NCBI RefSeq assembly: GCF_003390375.1
Contig: NZ_QUOT01000001.1
Coordinates: forward strand, 620,001 to 684,000
Direction of reading: 5' to 3'
Length of the DNA stretch: 64,000 nucleotides
From: Thalassotalea euphylliae
GTDB lineage: Bacteria > Pseudomonadota > Gammaproteobacteria > Enterobacterales > Alteromonadaceae
Below are positions 52,686-62,541 of the stretch, one piece after another. The translations under genes and the position numbers were made by a program. The notes below the pieces were generated by a model that saw nothing but the letters and a program-made list of their open reading frames with translations, was not told the DNA's origin and searched no databases. The stretch's first letter is position 1. The number at the start of each line of letters is the position of its first letter.

Positions 52686-52967
52686 ATGACCGAAAGTGAT
52701 ACAAACGATAGTTCACACAAGGTAATCGCCAATGGCCAGGAGGTTATATTCACAGATAAACAGCCAGATTTGCTGGTATGTTTAGAGGAGGCTAACATCG
52801 AAGTGCATTACCATTGTCGAGATGGATTTTGTGGTGCTTGCCGTGTCAAACTTGATAAAGGGCAAATTCGATATCCTCAAGGTGAACCGCTGGCTTTTAT
52901 TAGTGAAGGAGAGATTCTTCCTTGCTGCTGTGTGCCCACTAGCGACATTGAGCTGACCATAGATTGA
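52686..52967 (+). CDS. yfaE: 2Fe-2S ferredoxin of the nrd operon (YfaE-like)
   Basis: 93 residues. Cysteines in HYHCRDGFCGACRVKL and LPCCCVP give the four plant-type [2Fe-2S] ligands. In E. coli YfaE, encoded next to nrdB, reloads and repairs the di-iron tyrosyl cofactor of NrdB. It lies 53 bp after nrdB and is followed by a terminator. Confidence 0.93.
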   Translation: MTESDTNDSSHKVIANGQEVIFTDKQPDLLVCLEEANIEVHYHCRDGFCGACRVKLDKGQIRYPQGEPLAFISEGEILPCCCVPTSDIELTID

Positions 52968-52995
52968 CACCATGCATTGATAGGATAGCAAGTAT

Positions 52996-53023
52996 AAAAA
53001 ACCAGCAGCGAGCTGGTTTTTTT
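52996..53023. terminator. Bidirectional terminator between the nrd operon and the signalling cluster
   Basis: Arms AAAAAACCAGC (52996-53006) and GCTGGTTTTTT (53012-53022). T-runs on both strands serve the convergent ferredoxin and cyclase genes. Confidence 0.88.
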
Positions 53024-53049
53024 ATTGTATATAAATGCTTTGTCTCTAC

Positions 53050-54354
53050 TTAGACAATATTTAGCTCTGTTTTAATACCTGTAATTACCCGATTTAATTC
53101 AAACGAAACATTGTCAAACAAGCCTTGATAACTTTCCTTATCGCCATCATTAACAGCAAAATCTAGTTGCTTAGCTCGCTCAAATAACTGCATGGCGCCA
53201 ACTGAACATGCAACCCCTTTGAGGGTGTGTACTAAATGTTTCATACTCGCCTGGTCATCTGTATCTATTGCCTGCTGAATTTTAACGCCATCTTGATGGT
53301 GGTCATCGAAGAACATTTTCAGTATCTCTTTGAATAAGTCATCATCACCAAGCACATTGCTTAGACCAACTTGATAATCTATACCGACAAAGCCCTTCTC
53401 GTGGTTTTCATTAACAGTCGTAGTTTGCGCAGGGGTTTGCTGAACAATTTCTTCTTGCCCTTCAGGTGGATGACTTAACGTCACATTTCGGGAAAGTTGT
53501 TTGGCGTCGTAAAGAAATTTATCGGCAGCCTGCATCATCTGATTAAAGTCATACCCTACTTCAATATGTTGAGCACAAGCGACACCAATACTGGTCGTAA
53601 CAAAAATTTGTTCGTTCCCAAGCTCCATCGGCGTTTGCTCTACAGCTTTTCGAAAACGTTCACAAGCATTAACAGCGTCGTGCTGATTAACCTCTGGCAT
53701 ACAAACCGCGAATTCTTCGCCACCTACGCGGCCAACAATGTCGTAGTCTCTGAAGGTTTGAGCAAGTAACTGAGCAAACTGCTTTAACACGATATCACCC
53801 GCTTCATGACCATAATTGTCGTTAACGGCTTTGAAATGATCAATGTCTATCATAGCTACTGCCATGTTATTCATTGCACGTGAGCCCTGATTGATGGCTT
53901 TTAAACTCAGTTGTTCGAAGCTTCCTTTATTATTGAGTTTGGTAAGAAAGTCTGTTTTGGCTAGATTTTCTAGCGTTAGTGTTTTCTCTCGTAGTCTTAT
54001 GGCATTGCGGATTCGCGCGAGCAGAACTTTCGCGATATAAGGTTTAGTAACATAATCGTGAGCACCTAGTTCAAGCGCTTCAACAATTTTGTCTTCGTCA
54101 TCAGACGCAGACAGCATAATTACCGGTATATTCGCCTGTTCAGGAGTGGCTTTGAGCTGTTTTAACGTCTCAATGCCTGACATACCTGGCATATACAAAT
54201 CAAGCAGTAGAATATCAACGTTATTGTTATTAATTGCCGCTAATGCGCTTTCGCCATCTTCGGCTTTCAACACTTGATAGCCTTCAGCTTGCAGATCAAA
54301 TTCCAGTAGCATTAGCGTGTCTTTGGCATCATCTGCTGCCAAAATTGTGTACAT
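53050..54354 (-). CDS. Response regulator REC-GGDEF-HPt, diguanylate cyclase with phosphotransfer domain
   Basis: 434 residues. The receiver (1-120) has Asp52 as phosphate acceptor in LLLDLYMPGMSG, acidic residues 8-9 and Lys104. The GGDEF domain (about 130-295) has an intact GGEEF at 211-215 and the inhibitory RxxD site RDYD at 202-205, so it should be an active, product-inhibited c-di-GMP synthase. The HPt domain (about 325-430) has His376 in HTLKG. A cyclase ending in an HPt is an uncommon order of domains. It is the last gene of the cluster, 168 bp after the large hybrid kinase. A 7-bp inverted repeat (54376-54382/54392-54398) lies in that gap. Confidence 0.92.
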   Translation of the reverse strand: MYTILAADDAKDTLMLLEFDLQAEGYQVLKAEDGESALAAINNNNVDILLLDLYMPGMSGIETLKQLKATPEQANIPVIMLSASDDEDKIVEALELGAHDYVTKPYIAKVLLARIRNAIRLREKTLTLENLAKTDFLTKLNNKGSFEQLSLKAINQGSRAMNNMAVAMIDIDHFKAVNDNYGHEAGDIVLKQFAQLLAQTFRDYDIVGRVGGEEFAVCMPEVNQHDAVNACERFRKAVEQTPMELGNEQIFVTTSIGVACAQHIEVGYDFNQMMQAADKFLYDAKQLSRNVTLSHPPEGQEEIVQQTPAQTTTVNENHEKGFVGIDYQVGLSNVLGDDDLFKEILKMFFDDHHQDGVKIQQAIDTDDQASMKHLVHTLKGVACSVGAMQLFERAKQLDFAVNDGDKESYQGLFDNVSFELNRVITGIKTELNIV

Positions 54355-54522
54355 AATTAGTCCTTAATCAATGCCATTCGCTGCTAATAATAGCGAATAA
54401 AGTATATTCGTATAAGACCTAAACTTAACTTAACTTAACACGTTAAAAATCATAGATAAGTTTAGCAAATAGGCGAGTAAAAAGTACTCCACCGCTCTAC
54501 TTGGTCATAAAATTGTGCGTTT

Positions 54523-57500
54523 TTATGCCTCAATTGGCTGTGATAAAAACGATCTAAGATGCTCGATAAACGCAACATATGTCTTATCCAATGCCTGGGT
54601 GAGCTCTTTTAACTGTTCAATATTTTCCGCTTTTGCTGCATGCTCTAATTGGAGCGCAATATCAGCTAGCTGTATGCCCCCTAAGTTATTTGAAGAGCCT
54701 TTAAGCTTGTGGGCAAAAGCCAAAATTTCAGTCATGTTGCTTTGCGCGAGCGCTTCAATTAGCTGTTCAAAAAGTTCTGGCACTTCATTTATATACAACT
54801 CTACTAAATTACGCACCAACTGTTCATTATTTCTCACGCGCTTAAACAAGGCTTGCTTATCCCAAAGAGGTGCTAATTTCAATTCGCTTGGCTCTTCATC
54901 TGTTATGCTCGCTTGCTCTACATTCGCTACTATTTCAACCTTCTGGTTGTAGTTGTTTGACTTTTTAACCCAGTGACATAGTGTTTCACCAAGCTTTTCT
55001 GCATCTACAGGCTTTGAGAGGTAATCATTCATACCAGCGGCTAAGCACTTTTCCCTGTCCCCTTTCATCGCGTTGGCAGTCATCGCAATGATCGGTATAT
55101 CCTTATAAAAGCTACCCACTTTTCCTTGTCGAATAGCTTGCGTCGTTTGGTAGCCGTCCATTTCAGGCATCTGGCAATCCATCAAGACAATATCGTAAGC
55201 AGCATTTGAGGGAGATTGAGCTAATTGCTCCAGTGCTTCCCTACCATGGTTAGCAATATCCGCTCGCCCACCGCCATTACCAAGAATACCTTGAACAACT
55301 GCCTGATTAATTCGATTGTCTTCTACGAGCAAAATACGCATCGATTTAAACGACATATCTTGTGCAGACGGCGAGGCGCTGGGGTGAACATTGTAATGTG
55401 TTAAAATGGGCGAACCATCGGGGTCGCTATCAGCCCCTTTACTAAGCACAACCGCCATAGCATTGCGTAAATCACTAATGGTTGCTGGTTTAGGAAAATA
55501 GGCACTATAGCCCAGCTCAGCAAAATAATTGGCATCGCCTCGCTCACTCATAGAGGTCATCATTATCAATTTTATGTGCTTAGCGTTTGTGGCAGATTTT
55601 ATACGTTGCCCAAGCGTCACGCCGTCAATATCGGATAACTGTCGATCTAAAATTGCCACTTCAAAATAACCAGAAGGCCGCTTAGCAATGGTCGCTAACG
55701 CTGATTCTCCGCTGTCAGCAGTGACAACTGATGCACCCCAAACAGATAACTGCTCTGCAAGCACACTACGATTGGTCGCATTTTCATCAATCACTAAGAC
55801 GTGATGACCCGAAAAGCTAATATCGGGAATCGCCACCGGCGTTTGCTCACTGCGTTGCATAATCAAATCAAAGGTAAACTTACTACCAACACCTAACGAG
55901 CTCTCTACACTTACACTACCCTGCATTAACAGACACAGTTTCTTGACGATTGCCAAACCAAGGCCCGTGCCACCATAACGGCGGGTAGTACTGGCATCAA
56001 CCTGTGTAAAAGAGTCAAATAGTTTTTCTAATTTATCCTCTGCAATGCCAATTCCAGTATCAATAACTTGGCATTCAAATTTCAACACTTCTTGCTCATC
56101 AACTAATGCTGGCGACAATTTCGCACGGATAACCACTTCACCTCGCTCGGTAAATTTGATTGCATTACCGACTAAGTTAGTAATTATCTGCATCAAGCGA
56201 GTTGGGTCCCCCTTAACCATAGATAAGCTTATTTGGCTGACATCTAAAATAATTTCTACACCTTTATCCTGTGCCTTTAACGCCATAGATTCGGCAATAT
56301 CACCAAGATGTGAGCGCAAATCAAAGTCTAGAATCTCAAGCTCTAACTTCCCTGCTTCGACTTTCGAAAAGTCTAGTATGTCATTGATCAAATTCAGTAA
56401 AGAAAAGGCACTAGCGTTGGCAAGCTGCACGTAATGGCGTTGTTTTGCAGATAAGTCGCTTTGCTCTAATAAGCCGAGCATGCCCATTACGCCATTCATG
56501 GGCGTTCGAATTTCATGGCTCATACTGGCAAGAAATTCCGATTTGGAGCGCAATGATTCTTGTGCCATATCAAGCGCTTGCTGCTTCAAGTCGTGTAATA
56601 AACGTTGCTCAGTGACATTGCGGTTAGTGCCTACTAAGCGGGTAGTGTCTGCTTGCTGCTCGACAATCGTTTTAGCATGCGACTCGATATAATTAACCTG
56701 GCCGTTTGGCATATTAATACGAAACGTTAGGTTAAAATCTTGGCCTGTGGAGAATGATTGCTCAATTGCATTATCGACTATTTGTCGATCTTTTGGGTGC
56801 ACTGCTTTGAGCCAAATTTGCTCGGGTAGAACACCATCATCTTGCTTATAACCGTACAAGCTATACATGCGTTCATCCCACGATACACGGCCCGTAAGGC
56901 GGTTATATTCCCAAACACCGATTTGTGGGGCTGACAAAGCAAAATCTAGCCGCCAAGCAAGCTCATTAGCGTCAAGTAATGCTGATTTTCGCTCAGATTC
57001 AAGTAATTTGTAATAAGTATTGTCGCGGATTAAGCCGGTATACATAACGCCTTGGTCGATTGCAACTTGCGAAACAACTAAAAGCACAGGAAAAACTTCA
57101 CCATCTTTTCGCATCGCGGGCAACTCTTTGCCAGACATTGAGCGGCAACTTGAGCTCACATCACTAAATTCAGCCGCAATTAGATCAAATTTCGTAGCCG
57201 TATCGTGCGGTAACAATTCACTAAGGTGTTTACCAATCATATCAGCTGCGCGATAACCAAACATGCGCTCAGCAGATCGGTTAAAGGCAACGATATTGGC
57301 ATTTTCATCAAAGTTCACCACCGCATCAGTTATCGAGTTAAGAATAGACTGGAGCTTGGCTGACGTTTCTTGAGATTCAACTAAAGTATCATTCATTGAC
57401 TCTTTTTGCTGCTCTACATGTCGAAGCAAGCGATCAAAACTACGCGCCAATAGCCCTGTTTCGTCTCTTTTAGTGGTAGGCAAAGGTAAGACTTCCCCTT

Positions 57501-58593
57501 TGCTTTCATATTGGCCGATACTGGTGATCATATTTGTCAGCGGTTCAATAACCCGTCTCGAACCAAGCACAGATAGTGCAAAAGCTATCAGCGCTAGTAG
57601 CACACCCAGCAAAAATACGCGCTCTTCTAATTTGCCAAATTCAGCGGAAAGTCGATGACCGTCGTGGTAAAAAAACAGGTTAAGCTGCAGTGGCTGATCA
57701 TACTCTTTAAATACAATTTGCTTTGTTGTACTTAGCTGCATGGATTGCAGCTCTTCAACTTCTTCAGCACGGCTAATTGAGATTTGGGTTTGAGGTGCGC
57801 TATTGGCAGCGGCATTGTAGATTGCGAGCGAATTTAGGCGCTCTTGCCATTTGTTATCTAAGATTCCGCTATCTGTATTTTGCTCGCTTTGGTAAACGAG
57901 ATTCGCCTCACTATCAGCAATATATATATGTTCGCCTACTTTATGAAACGTTGTTAGTAGCTCATCAAGTGATGCCAGGTTAAAGGCAATAATTAGACTC
58001 GCTACCTGCCGCTCACCTTGGTACATGGGATTAACCGAGACCATTAACGACTGCTTTGCGTCAGCTATTTCAATTTGCTGAAAGTAGGTATCTTTTGTTG
58101 CTCTTTCGGTGCTGTTGCGGTTAATAGCGTATTTGATGATTTGTCGTTGCACATTTTCGGCAACGGTATATTGAGCCGCTATCATCTGGCCTTTACTAGA
58201 TAACAACGAAATAGTAACGAACTTAGGTTTTGCAGATAATAAAGACGCAAAGGCAGCATTAAACTGACGCTGCTGATCAGCTAAACTAATGCCATAATTT
58301 GCTACTGTATTGTCATCAACAAGTTGTTCAACTAAGTGAGCATCACTGATTGCAACGGCATCTTCAAAGTTTACGCTGAAATAGCGTTTGACCATAGCAG
58401 CAACAAATTCTGCGTTTTCTGCTAAATCTTGCTCTGCATGTTGTTTGAGGATTTTTCCACTTTCAAAATATGATGTTAAGCTCATTACGGTAGCAACAAA
58501 TAAAGCAATAACAAAACTAATCAACGGTACTTTGAACTTTAGCGATCGCCAAAACTTTCGCTGCCTGAGTGTTTTCCCATTGTTTGTTATCAT
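54523..58593 (-). CDS. Hybrid sensor histidine kinase with two receivers and HPt
   Basis: 1356 residues from the ATG at 58593, with AAAGGAAG 7 bases upstream; an in-frame TTG ten codons earlier is less likely. Order: TM1 (about 21-39), a periplasmic sensor of some 280 residues, TM2 (about 325-345), HAMP, a PAS domain (about 410-525), a second PAS/PAC (about 545-670), HisKA with His693 in MSHEIRTPMNG, HATPase with NLVGNAIKFT and GGTGLGLAI, REC1 with Asp983 in LDRQLSDIDG, REC2 with Asp1139 in LMDCQMPEMDG, and HPt with His1295 in HKLKGSS. All phosphorelay residues are present. It resembles the BarA/ArcB style of kinase, but no particular one can be named. Confidence 0.92.
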   Translation of the reverse strand: MITNNGKTLRQRKFWRSLKFKVPLISFVIALFVATVMSLTSYFESGKILKQHAEQDLAENAEFVAAMVKRYFSVNFEDAVAISDAHLVEQLVDDNTVANYGISLADQQRQFNAAFASLLSAKPKFVTISLLSSKGQMIAAQYTVAENVQRQIIKYAINRNSTERATKDTYFQQIEIADAKQSLMVSVNPMYQGERQVASLIIAFNLASLDELLTTFHKVGEHIYIADSEANLVYQSEQNTDSGILDNKWQERLNSLAIYNAAANSAPQTQISISRAEEVEELQSMQLSTTKQIVFKEYDQPLQLNLFFYHDGHRLSAEFGKLEERVFLLGVLLALIAFALSVLGSRRVIEPLTNMITSIGQYESKGEVLPLPTTKRDETGLLARSFDRLLRHVEQQKESMNDTLVESQETSAKLQSILNSITDAVVNFDENANIVAFNRSAERMFGYRAADMIGKHLSELLPHDTATKFDLIAAEFSDVSSSCRSMSGKELPAMRKDGEVFPVLLVVSQVAIDQGVMYTGLIRDNTYYKLLESERKSALLDANELAWRLDFALSAPQIGVWEYNRLTGRVSWDERMYSLYGYKQDDGVLPEQIWLKAVHPKDRQIVDNAIEQSFSTGQDFNLTFRINMPNGQVNYIESHAKTIVEQQADTTRLVGTNRNVTEQRLLHDLKQQALDMAQESLRSKSEFLASMSHEIRTPMNGVMGMLGLLEQSDLSAKQRHYVQLANASAFSLLNLINDILDFSKVEAGKLELEILDFDLRSHLGDIAESMALKAQDKGVEIILDVSQISLSMVKGDPTRLMQIITNLVGNAIKFTERGEVVIRAKLSPALVDEQEVLKFECQVIDTGIGIAEDKLEKLFDSFTQVDASTTRRYGGTGLGLAIVKKLCLLMQGSVSVESSLGVGSKFTFDLIMQRSEQTPVAIPDISFSGHHVLVIDENATNRSVLAEQLSVWGASVVTADSGESALATIAKRPSGYFEVAILDRQLSDIDGVTLGQRIKSATNAKHIKLIMMTSMSERGDANYFAELGYSAYFPKPATISDLRNAMAVVLSKGADSDPDGSPILTHYNVHPSASPSAQDMSFKSMRILLVEDNRINQAVVQGILGNGGGRADIANHGREALEQLAQSPSNAAYDIVLMDCQMPEMDGYQTTQAIRQGKVGSFYKDIPIIAMTANAMKGDREKCLAAGMNDYLSKPVDAEKLGETLCHWVKKSNNYNQKVEIVANVEQASITDEEPSELKLAPLWDKQALFKRVRNNEQLVRNLVELYINEVPELFEQLIEALAQSNMTEILAFAHKLKGSSNNLGGIQLADIALQLEHAAKAENIEQLKELTQALDKTYVAFIEHLRSFLSQPIEA

Positions 58594-58625
58594 CTCGTTA
58601 CTTCCTTTGAGCTTATCTTTCAATT

Positions 58626-61247
58626 TTACATGGTAGTATTCAAATTGCTAAAAAATTGAGATAGCTCAGCAGAGTTGAAAGGCTTACGTAACACTGGATA
58701 TGGCCAACTCTTATCGTCGTTATCTATATAGCCACTCATTGAACATATTTTCGCCCTCGGATAACGTTGCTGCACCAATGCTGTGGCTTCACGTCCAGAA
58801 GTGTCAGGCAAGATCATATCTGTCATAAAAACATCAAAGGGCCCTTTAAGATCAATAGCTTCTAGCAAGTCTGCTTTATTACTGACATGTACGGTTTCTG
58901 CACCAATGCTCTCTAAAAACAGCGCTACAAATTCAGCAATACTCGCTTCATCATCAAGAATTAAAATACGCTGGCGGTTAACCCCGCCAAGTTGACTGCT
59001 TGATGAGTCAATGGCTTTGTCACCCGACCTATCAACATTAGCTTTTTCAACACAATTACACGGAAACTCAAGCACAAAATGCGCACCACCGAGTTCTGAC
59101 TTGCCATAGACTCTTATTTGCGCATTGTGTTTATACATAGTGCTATAGACATTCGCCAAGCCGATACCATGACCTTTACTGACTGACTTACTTGAATAAA
59201 ACGGATCAAATATTTTAGTAAGGTTTTCCGAGACAATGCCAATGCCGCTATCTTTGACATGTATTTCTAAACTGCCTTTGGCATTGCAGTATGCGGTTAA
59301 CTGAATTTTCCCACCTTCATTCTGGGCGAGTGCTTTTTCCTGCTCCTTAATCGCATCTTGTGCGTTAATCACGAGGTTAAGCAGAATGTTAATAAACTCT
59401 CCTTGCGGAAAGTTTATGGAGGCTTGGGTGTCTGGTAAATTAATTTCAAGCTCGATATTGGCGACTAAAACTTGTCTAAACAAGTATTGGTTATCAAGTA
59501 TGTCTTTTAGTGGATCAAATTTAACCACTTTAACCATCGGCTTTTTAGTAAATGCCAACAAGCGCTCGGTAACACTTTTTCCCTTATCTATTGCATTCTT
59601 AACACGCTCAATGTACCGAGAGATATTTTGCTCACCTTGCGAAAACTTAAGCTCAAGCATTTCAATCGCGCCAAGGGCAACACCTAACACGTTGTTAATA
59701 TCATGCGAAACACTGCCAAAAGTATTGCCAAGTAAGGCTAAACGACTGCTAATTGCCTGTTGCTGTTCTTTTCTGAATTTGTCAGTAACATTTTCGACAA
59801 TCCAAATGTAAACACCTTTATCGGCTTCATAAGTGACTGATAAATCAAAAACATTATTATAATCGTCAAAGCTAATGTGAGTTCGCTTGAGTTGGCCATA
59901 CTGATTAGCGGTTTTTTTAAGCGACATGTATTCACTAATGCTAAAATTTACATAGTCAAACAAAGCCGTATTACTGCCGCCTTGCTGCGGCGAAATATCT
60001 TGGTATACCACGTTGTCATCTTCATCAATAAAGAAGATTGGCACTTTAATGGTGTAATTAACGAGCGCGAGTAGCTTAAGTTTTTCAAATACCGCTTCAC
60101 TGCGAGTAATGTCTCGACTAATACCAAATAGTGCAACGACCTTACCATCTGAATCAACTTCCACTTCACCTATAGTTTCGATTTTCGCTTTCTTACCACT
60201 TGCTTGTAATATGGTGGATTTATGATGGAGACTTTGCGCACACTCAATACTGCGCATAAAAGCATTGCGAATTTGTTCTCGTTCAGCTTTCGAATGGAAC
60301 ACAAGTTCATTCTCTAGGTTCGGTCGAAATGCATGCGGCTCAGTGCCATATATTCGATATAGCTCAGTTGACCAGAACATTTTTTGTTCAACAACATCAT
60401 AACGCCAATGCCCTGAATTACTGATTTTTTCTGCCAGTGAAAGGTAGTTATTTTGCTTGCGCAATTGTTGTATAAGTGACTTGGTTTCCGTCACGTTGCG
60501 CACTGCACCATACATCCGTTCCGGTATGCCGTCGCTATCACGTTTTAGCCTTGCCGTGGCATTCACCCATAACACCTGATTGTTAGTGGTAGTAACTTGA
60601 TAGGTTGTATTAAAACTTGTTTGTTGGTCTTTAAGTAATAGATCGACTTGTTGCAACATGTTTTGCCATTGCTGCTCATTAATATGCCTTTGCCAAAAAC
60701 TACTTGGTACTGAAAGCGCTTGGCGTTTATAGCCAAGCATGGCAATCAATTCTGGTGAAAAGTACACTAGATCTGATGCGATGTCCCACTCCCAGTAGGT
60801 TTCATCAAGCGCTTCTAGTGTCGTTCTAGTGTCTTCCTTAAGCGGTTCACTCACTTCTTTTGGATGAGCTATATTGGGTACAACAAACAGCCATAGTTTA
60901 TCGCCAGCTTGATGCTCTTTAACAGTGACATAAGACAAACTTGAGTTTGCCGCCTCGAGTAACCACAGCGATTGGTGTTGCTTGTGAGATCCAGTTTGCT
61001 CTGCTGATTTGGCTTGACTGATTTTTGGGGTTTGCTCTAACCCGTTGCCTATCCCATTATCTAGCGCACGTTTTACAGAATGAAAGGGGTAATCCTTTAA
61101 TATCGTGGCTAAGGGCTTACCCACTATTTGTTCTGGGTTTAGACCAACTAAACTAACCAATGCAGGGTTAGCTGCCGTGATATCTCCATCACTATCAAGC
61201 TCTACAACCGCAACTGGCAGTTCTGTTAATGAGATGCTTTCAGCCAT
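58626..61247 (-). CDS. Cytoplasmic PAS histidine kinase with C-terminal receiver
   Basis: 873 residues from the ATG at 61247, which overlaps the stop of the preceding gene (TGATG). No transmembrane segment is seen. Several PAS-type domains occupy about 5-490 (NPALVSLVGLNPEQIVG; WEWDIASDLVYFSPELIAMLGY; HWRYDVVEQKMFWSTELYRIYG). The kinase core has His515 in SVSHDINNVLG, an NtrB-like H-box, then LLNLVINAQDAI, DSGIGI and GHGIGLANVYS. A receiver follows with the phospho-Asp in VFMTDMILPDTSG and Lys in LRKPF. It should sense a cytoplasmic signal. Translational overlap ties it to the response regulator before it. Confidence 0.9.
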   Translation of the reverse strand: MAESISLTELPVAVVELDSDGDITAANPALVSLVGLNPEQIVGKPLATILKDYPFHSVKRALDNGIGNGLEQTPKISQAKSAEQTGSHKQHQSLWLLEAANSSLSYVTVKEHQAGDKLWLFVVPNIAHPKEVSEPLKEDTRTTLEALDETYWEWDIASDLVYFSPELIAMLGYKRQALSVPSSFWQRHINEQQWQNMLQQVDLLLKDQQTSFNTTYQVTTTNNQVLWVNATARLKRDSDGIPERMYGAVRNVTETKSLIQQLRKQNNYLSLAEKISNSGHWRYDVVEQKMFWSTELYRIYGTEPHAFRPNLENELVFHSKAEREQIRNAFMRSIECAQSLHHKSTILQASGKKAKIETIGEVEVDSDGKVVALFGISRDITRSEAVFEKLKLLALVNYTIKVPIFFIDEDDNVVYQDISPQQGGSNTALFDYVNFSISEYMSLKKTANQYGQLKRTHISFDDYNNVFDLSVTYEADKGVYIWIVENVTDKFRKEQQQAISSRLALLGNTFGSVSHDINNVLGVALGAIEMLELKFSQGEQNISRYIERVKNAIDKGKSVTERLLAFTKKPMVKVVKFDPLKDILDNQYLFRQVLVANIELEINLPDTQASINFPQGEFINILLNLVINAQDAIKEQEKALAQNEGGKIQLTAYCNAKGSLEIHVKDSGIGIVSENLTKIFDPFYSSKSVSKGHGIGLANVYSTMYKHNAQIRVYGKSELGGAHFVLEFPCNCVEKANVDRSGDKAIDSSSSQLGGVNRQRILILDDEASIAEFVALFLESIGAETVHVSNKADLLEAIDLKGPFDVFMTDMILPDTSGREATALVQQRYPRAKICSMSGYIDNDDKSWPYPVLRKPFNSAELSQFFSNLNTTM

Positions 61248-62410
61248 CAAAATAGCTCATCATCGTCATCAAAATCTTCTACTACTGCTTGCTGCTGGTT
61301 AAGCGACTTCAGGCTATCAACACTGCCAAGAGCTTGATCCAATAACTGTGTAACTTCTAAAAAGTTAACATCATCCTGGGTATGTTTTTTCAATGCTTTG
61401 TGCACTAAGTCAGTTAGATAAATTTCTTGATCTTCATTCATATCTAACACATGAAAACTCATGCCCATATTCTGGACAATTTCATTCATCACTTCTTGTT
61501 GATGATGCTTTGAAATTTCGATCATTTTCTTTGTTTTCACCACGGCTTGTTGAATCTGCTCTTGTACTTCAACCAACGAATTTTTATAGGTGATAAATGC
61601 CATACGCGCACCGATACATTCGATAACCGAAGCCAATGCATCGATATAAATATCAGTATCGATTGCGCCTTCCTCTAAATTCAGTACCAAAATTGAGACT
61701 AGCGGATGATTAAAAATCGTTCGTGTACCAAAGCGATATAGACGCGGTTTTACTTTAAGTAGCTCCATTACACCGATTTCTACAGGCGAGCATAGGCCAT
61801 TTTTAGAACTGTAAAACAATGGTTTTTCTTGCAGAGGATAAAAGGCAATACAGCCATGCAAATTCATGCTGTAAAAAAATGAAAAGACTTGATCGCGAAT
61901 TTCTTCAAAGCTAAAACATTGGTTTAAACGAGAGGTAAGCTGCATACAAGCACCGTATTTAGATGCTTGCGCCATCGAGACATTAATGACCCGATCTTTA
62001 GACATTAACTCACTTTCAAAGTCATGAATTTTGTCTTGATAATTAATCAGTTTTTCGAGCTTTTGACTAAGCGTAATTAGCGAGATAGGTTTTGCTAAAA
62101 AGTCATCAGCGCCACATTCTAAACCTTTTAGAATTGCTTCTTCAGTAGCAAGCCCAGAATAAAGCACAAATGACTCAGCCCCGTATTGTCTATCAACACA
62201 TTTTTTTATCCATGCAGAGCCAATTTCTTGGCCTATGTATTCATCAACCAAAGCAATATCAAATTTGCCATGTTGTTCAATTTTAGCTTCCCCTAAGTTT
62301 AAGCTATCAGCAACTTCAACGGTAAACACTGTTTCAAGGCATTCTGCCAACAACTCTAAATACTGGTTGTCATCATCGATGATCAGTACTGTCTTTTTTG
62401 ATTCTGTCAT
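61247..62410 (-). CDS. Response regulator with GAF-like C-terminal half
   Basis: 387 residues. The receiver (about 5-125) has Asp12-14, the phospho-Asp56 in ALVDEYIG and Lys107 in FLAKP. A predicted coiled coil at about 125-145 leads to a region (about 150-280) that looks like a GAF domain (SFEEIRDQVFSFFYSMNLHGCIAF; LVSILVLNLEEG). More helix follows and an acidic tail DDDDELF. No DNA-binding or enzyme domain is recognised, so the output is unknown; it may act by protein contact. It overlaps the following kinase gene and lies 131 bp after the phosphatase gene. Confidence 0.82.
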   Translation of the reverse strand: MTESKKTVLIIDDDNQYLELLAECLETVFTVEVADSLNLGEAKIEQHGKFDIALVDEYIGQEIGSAWIKKCVDRQYGAESFVLYSGLATEEAILKGLECGADDFLAKPISLITLSQKLEKLINYQDKIHDFESELMSKDRVINVSMAQASKYGACMQLTSRLNQCFSFEEIRDQVFSFFYSMNLHGCIAFYPLQEKPLFYSSKNGLCSPVEIGVMELLKVKPRLYRFGTRTIFNHPLVSILVLNLEEGAIDTDIYIDALASVIECIGARMAFITYKNSLVEVQEQIQQAVVKTKKMIEISKHHQQEVMNEIVQNMGMSFHVLDMNEDQEIYLTDLVHKALKKHTQDDVNFLEVTQLLDQALGSVDSLKSLNQQQAVVEDFDDDDELF

Positions 62411-62541
62411 TCAATAGTCCTTAATTTTTGACAAATGTAATTGCCAAATAAGAGCCCAAACAACAGGCTCAAAAACGGTTTACATTCGCAGCATTCCTGT
62501 CTGGATAATATGTAATAAAATTGTGCTATTAACGCTAATTA

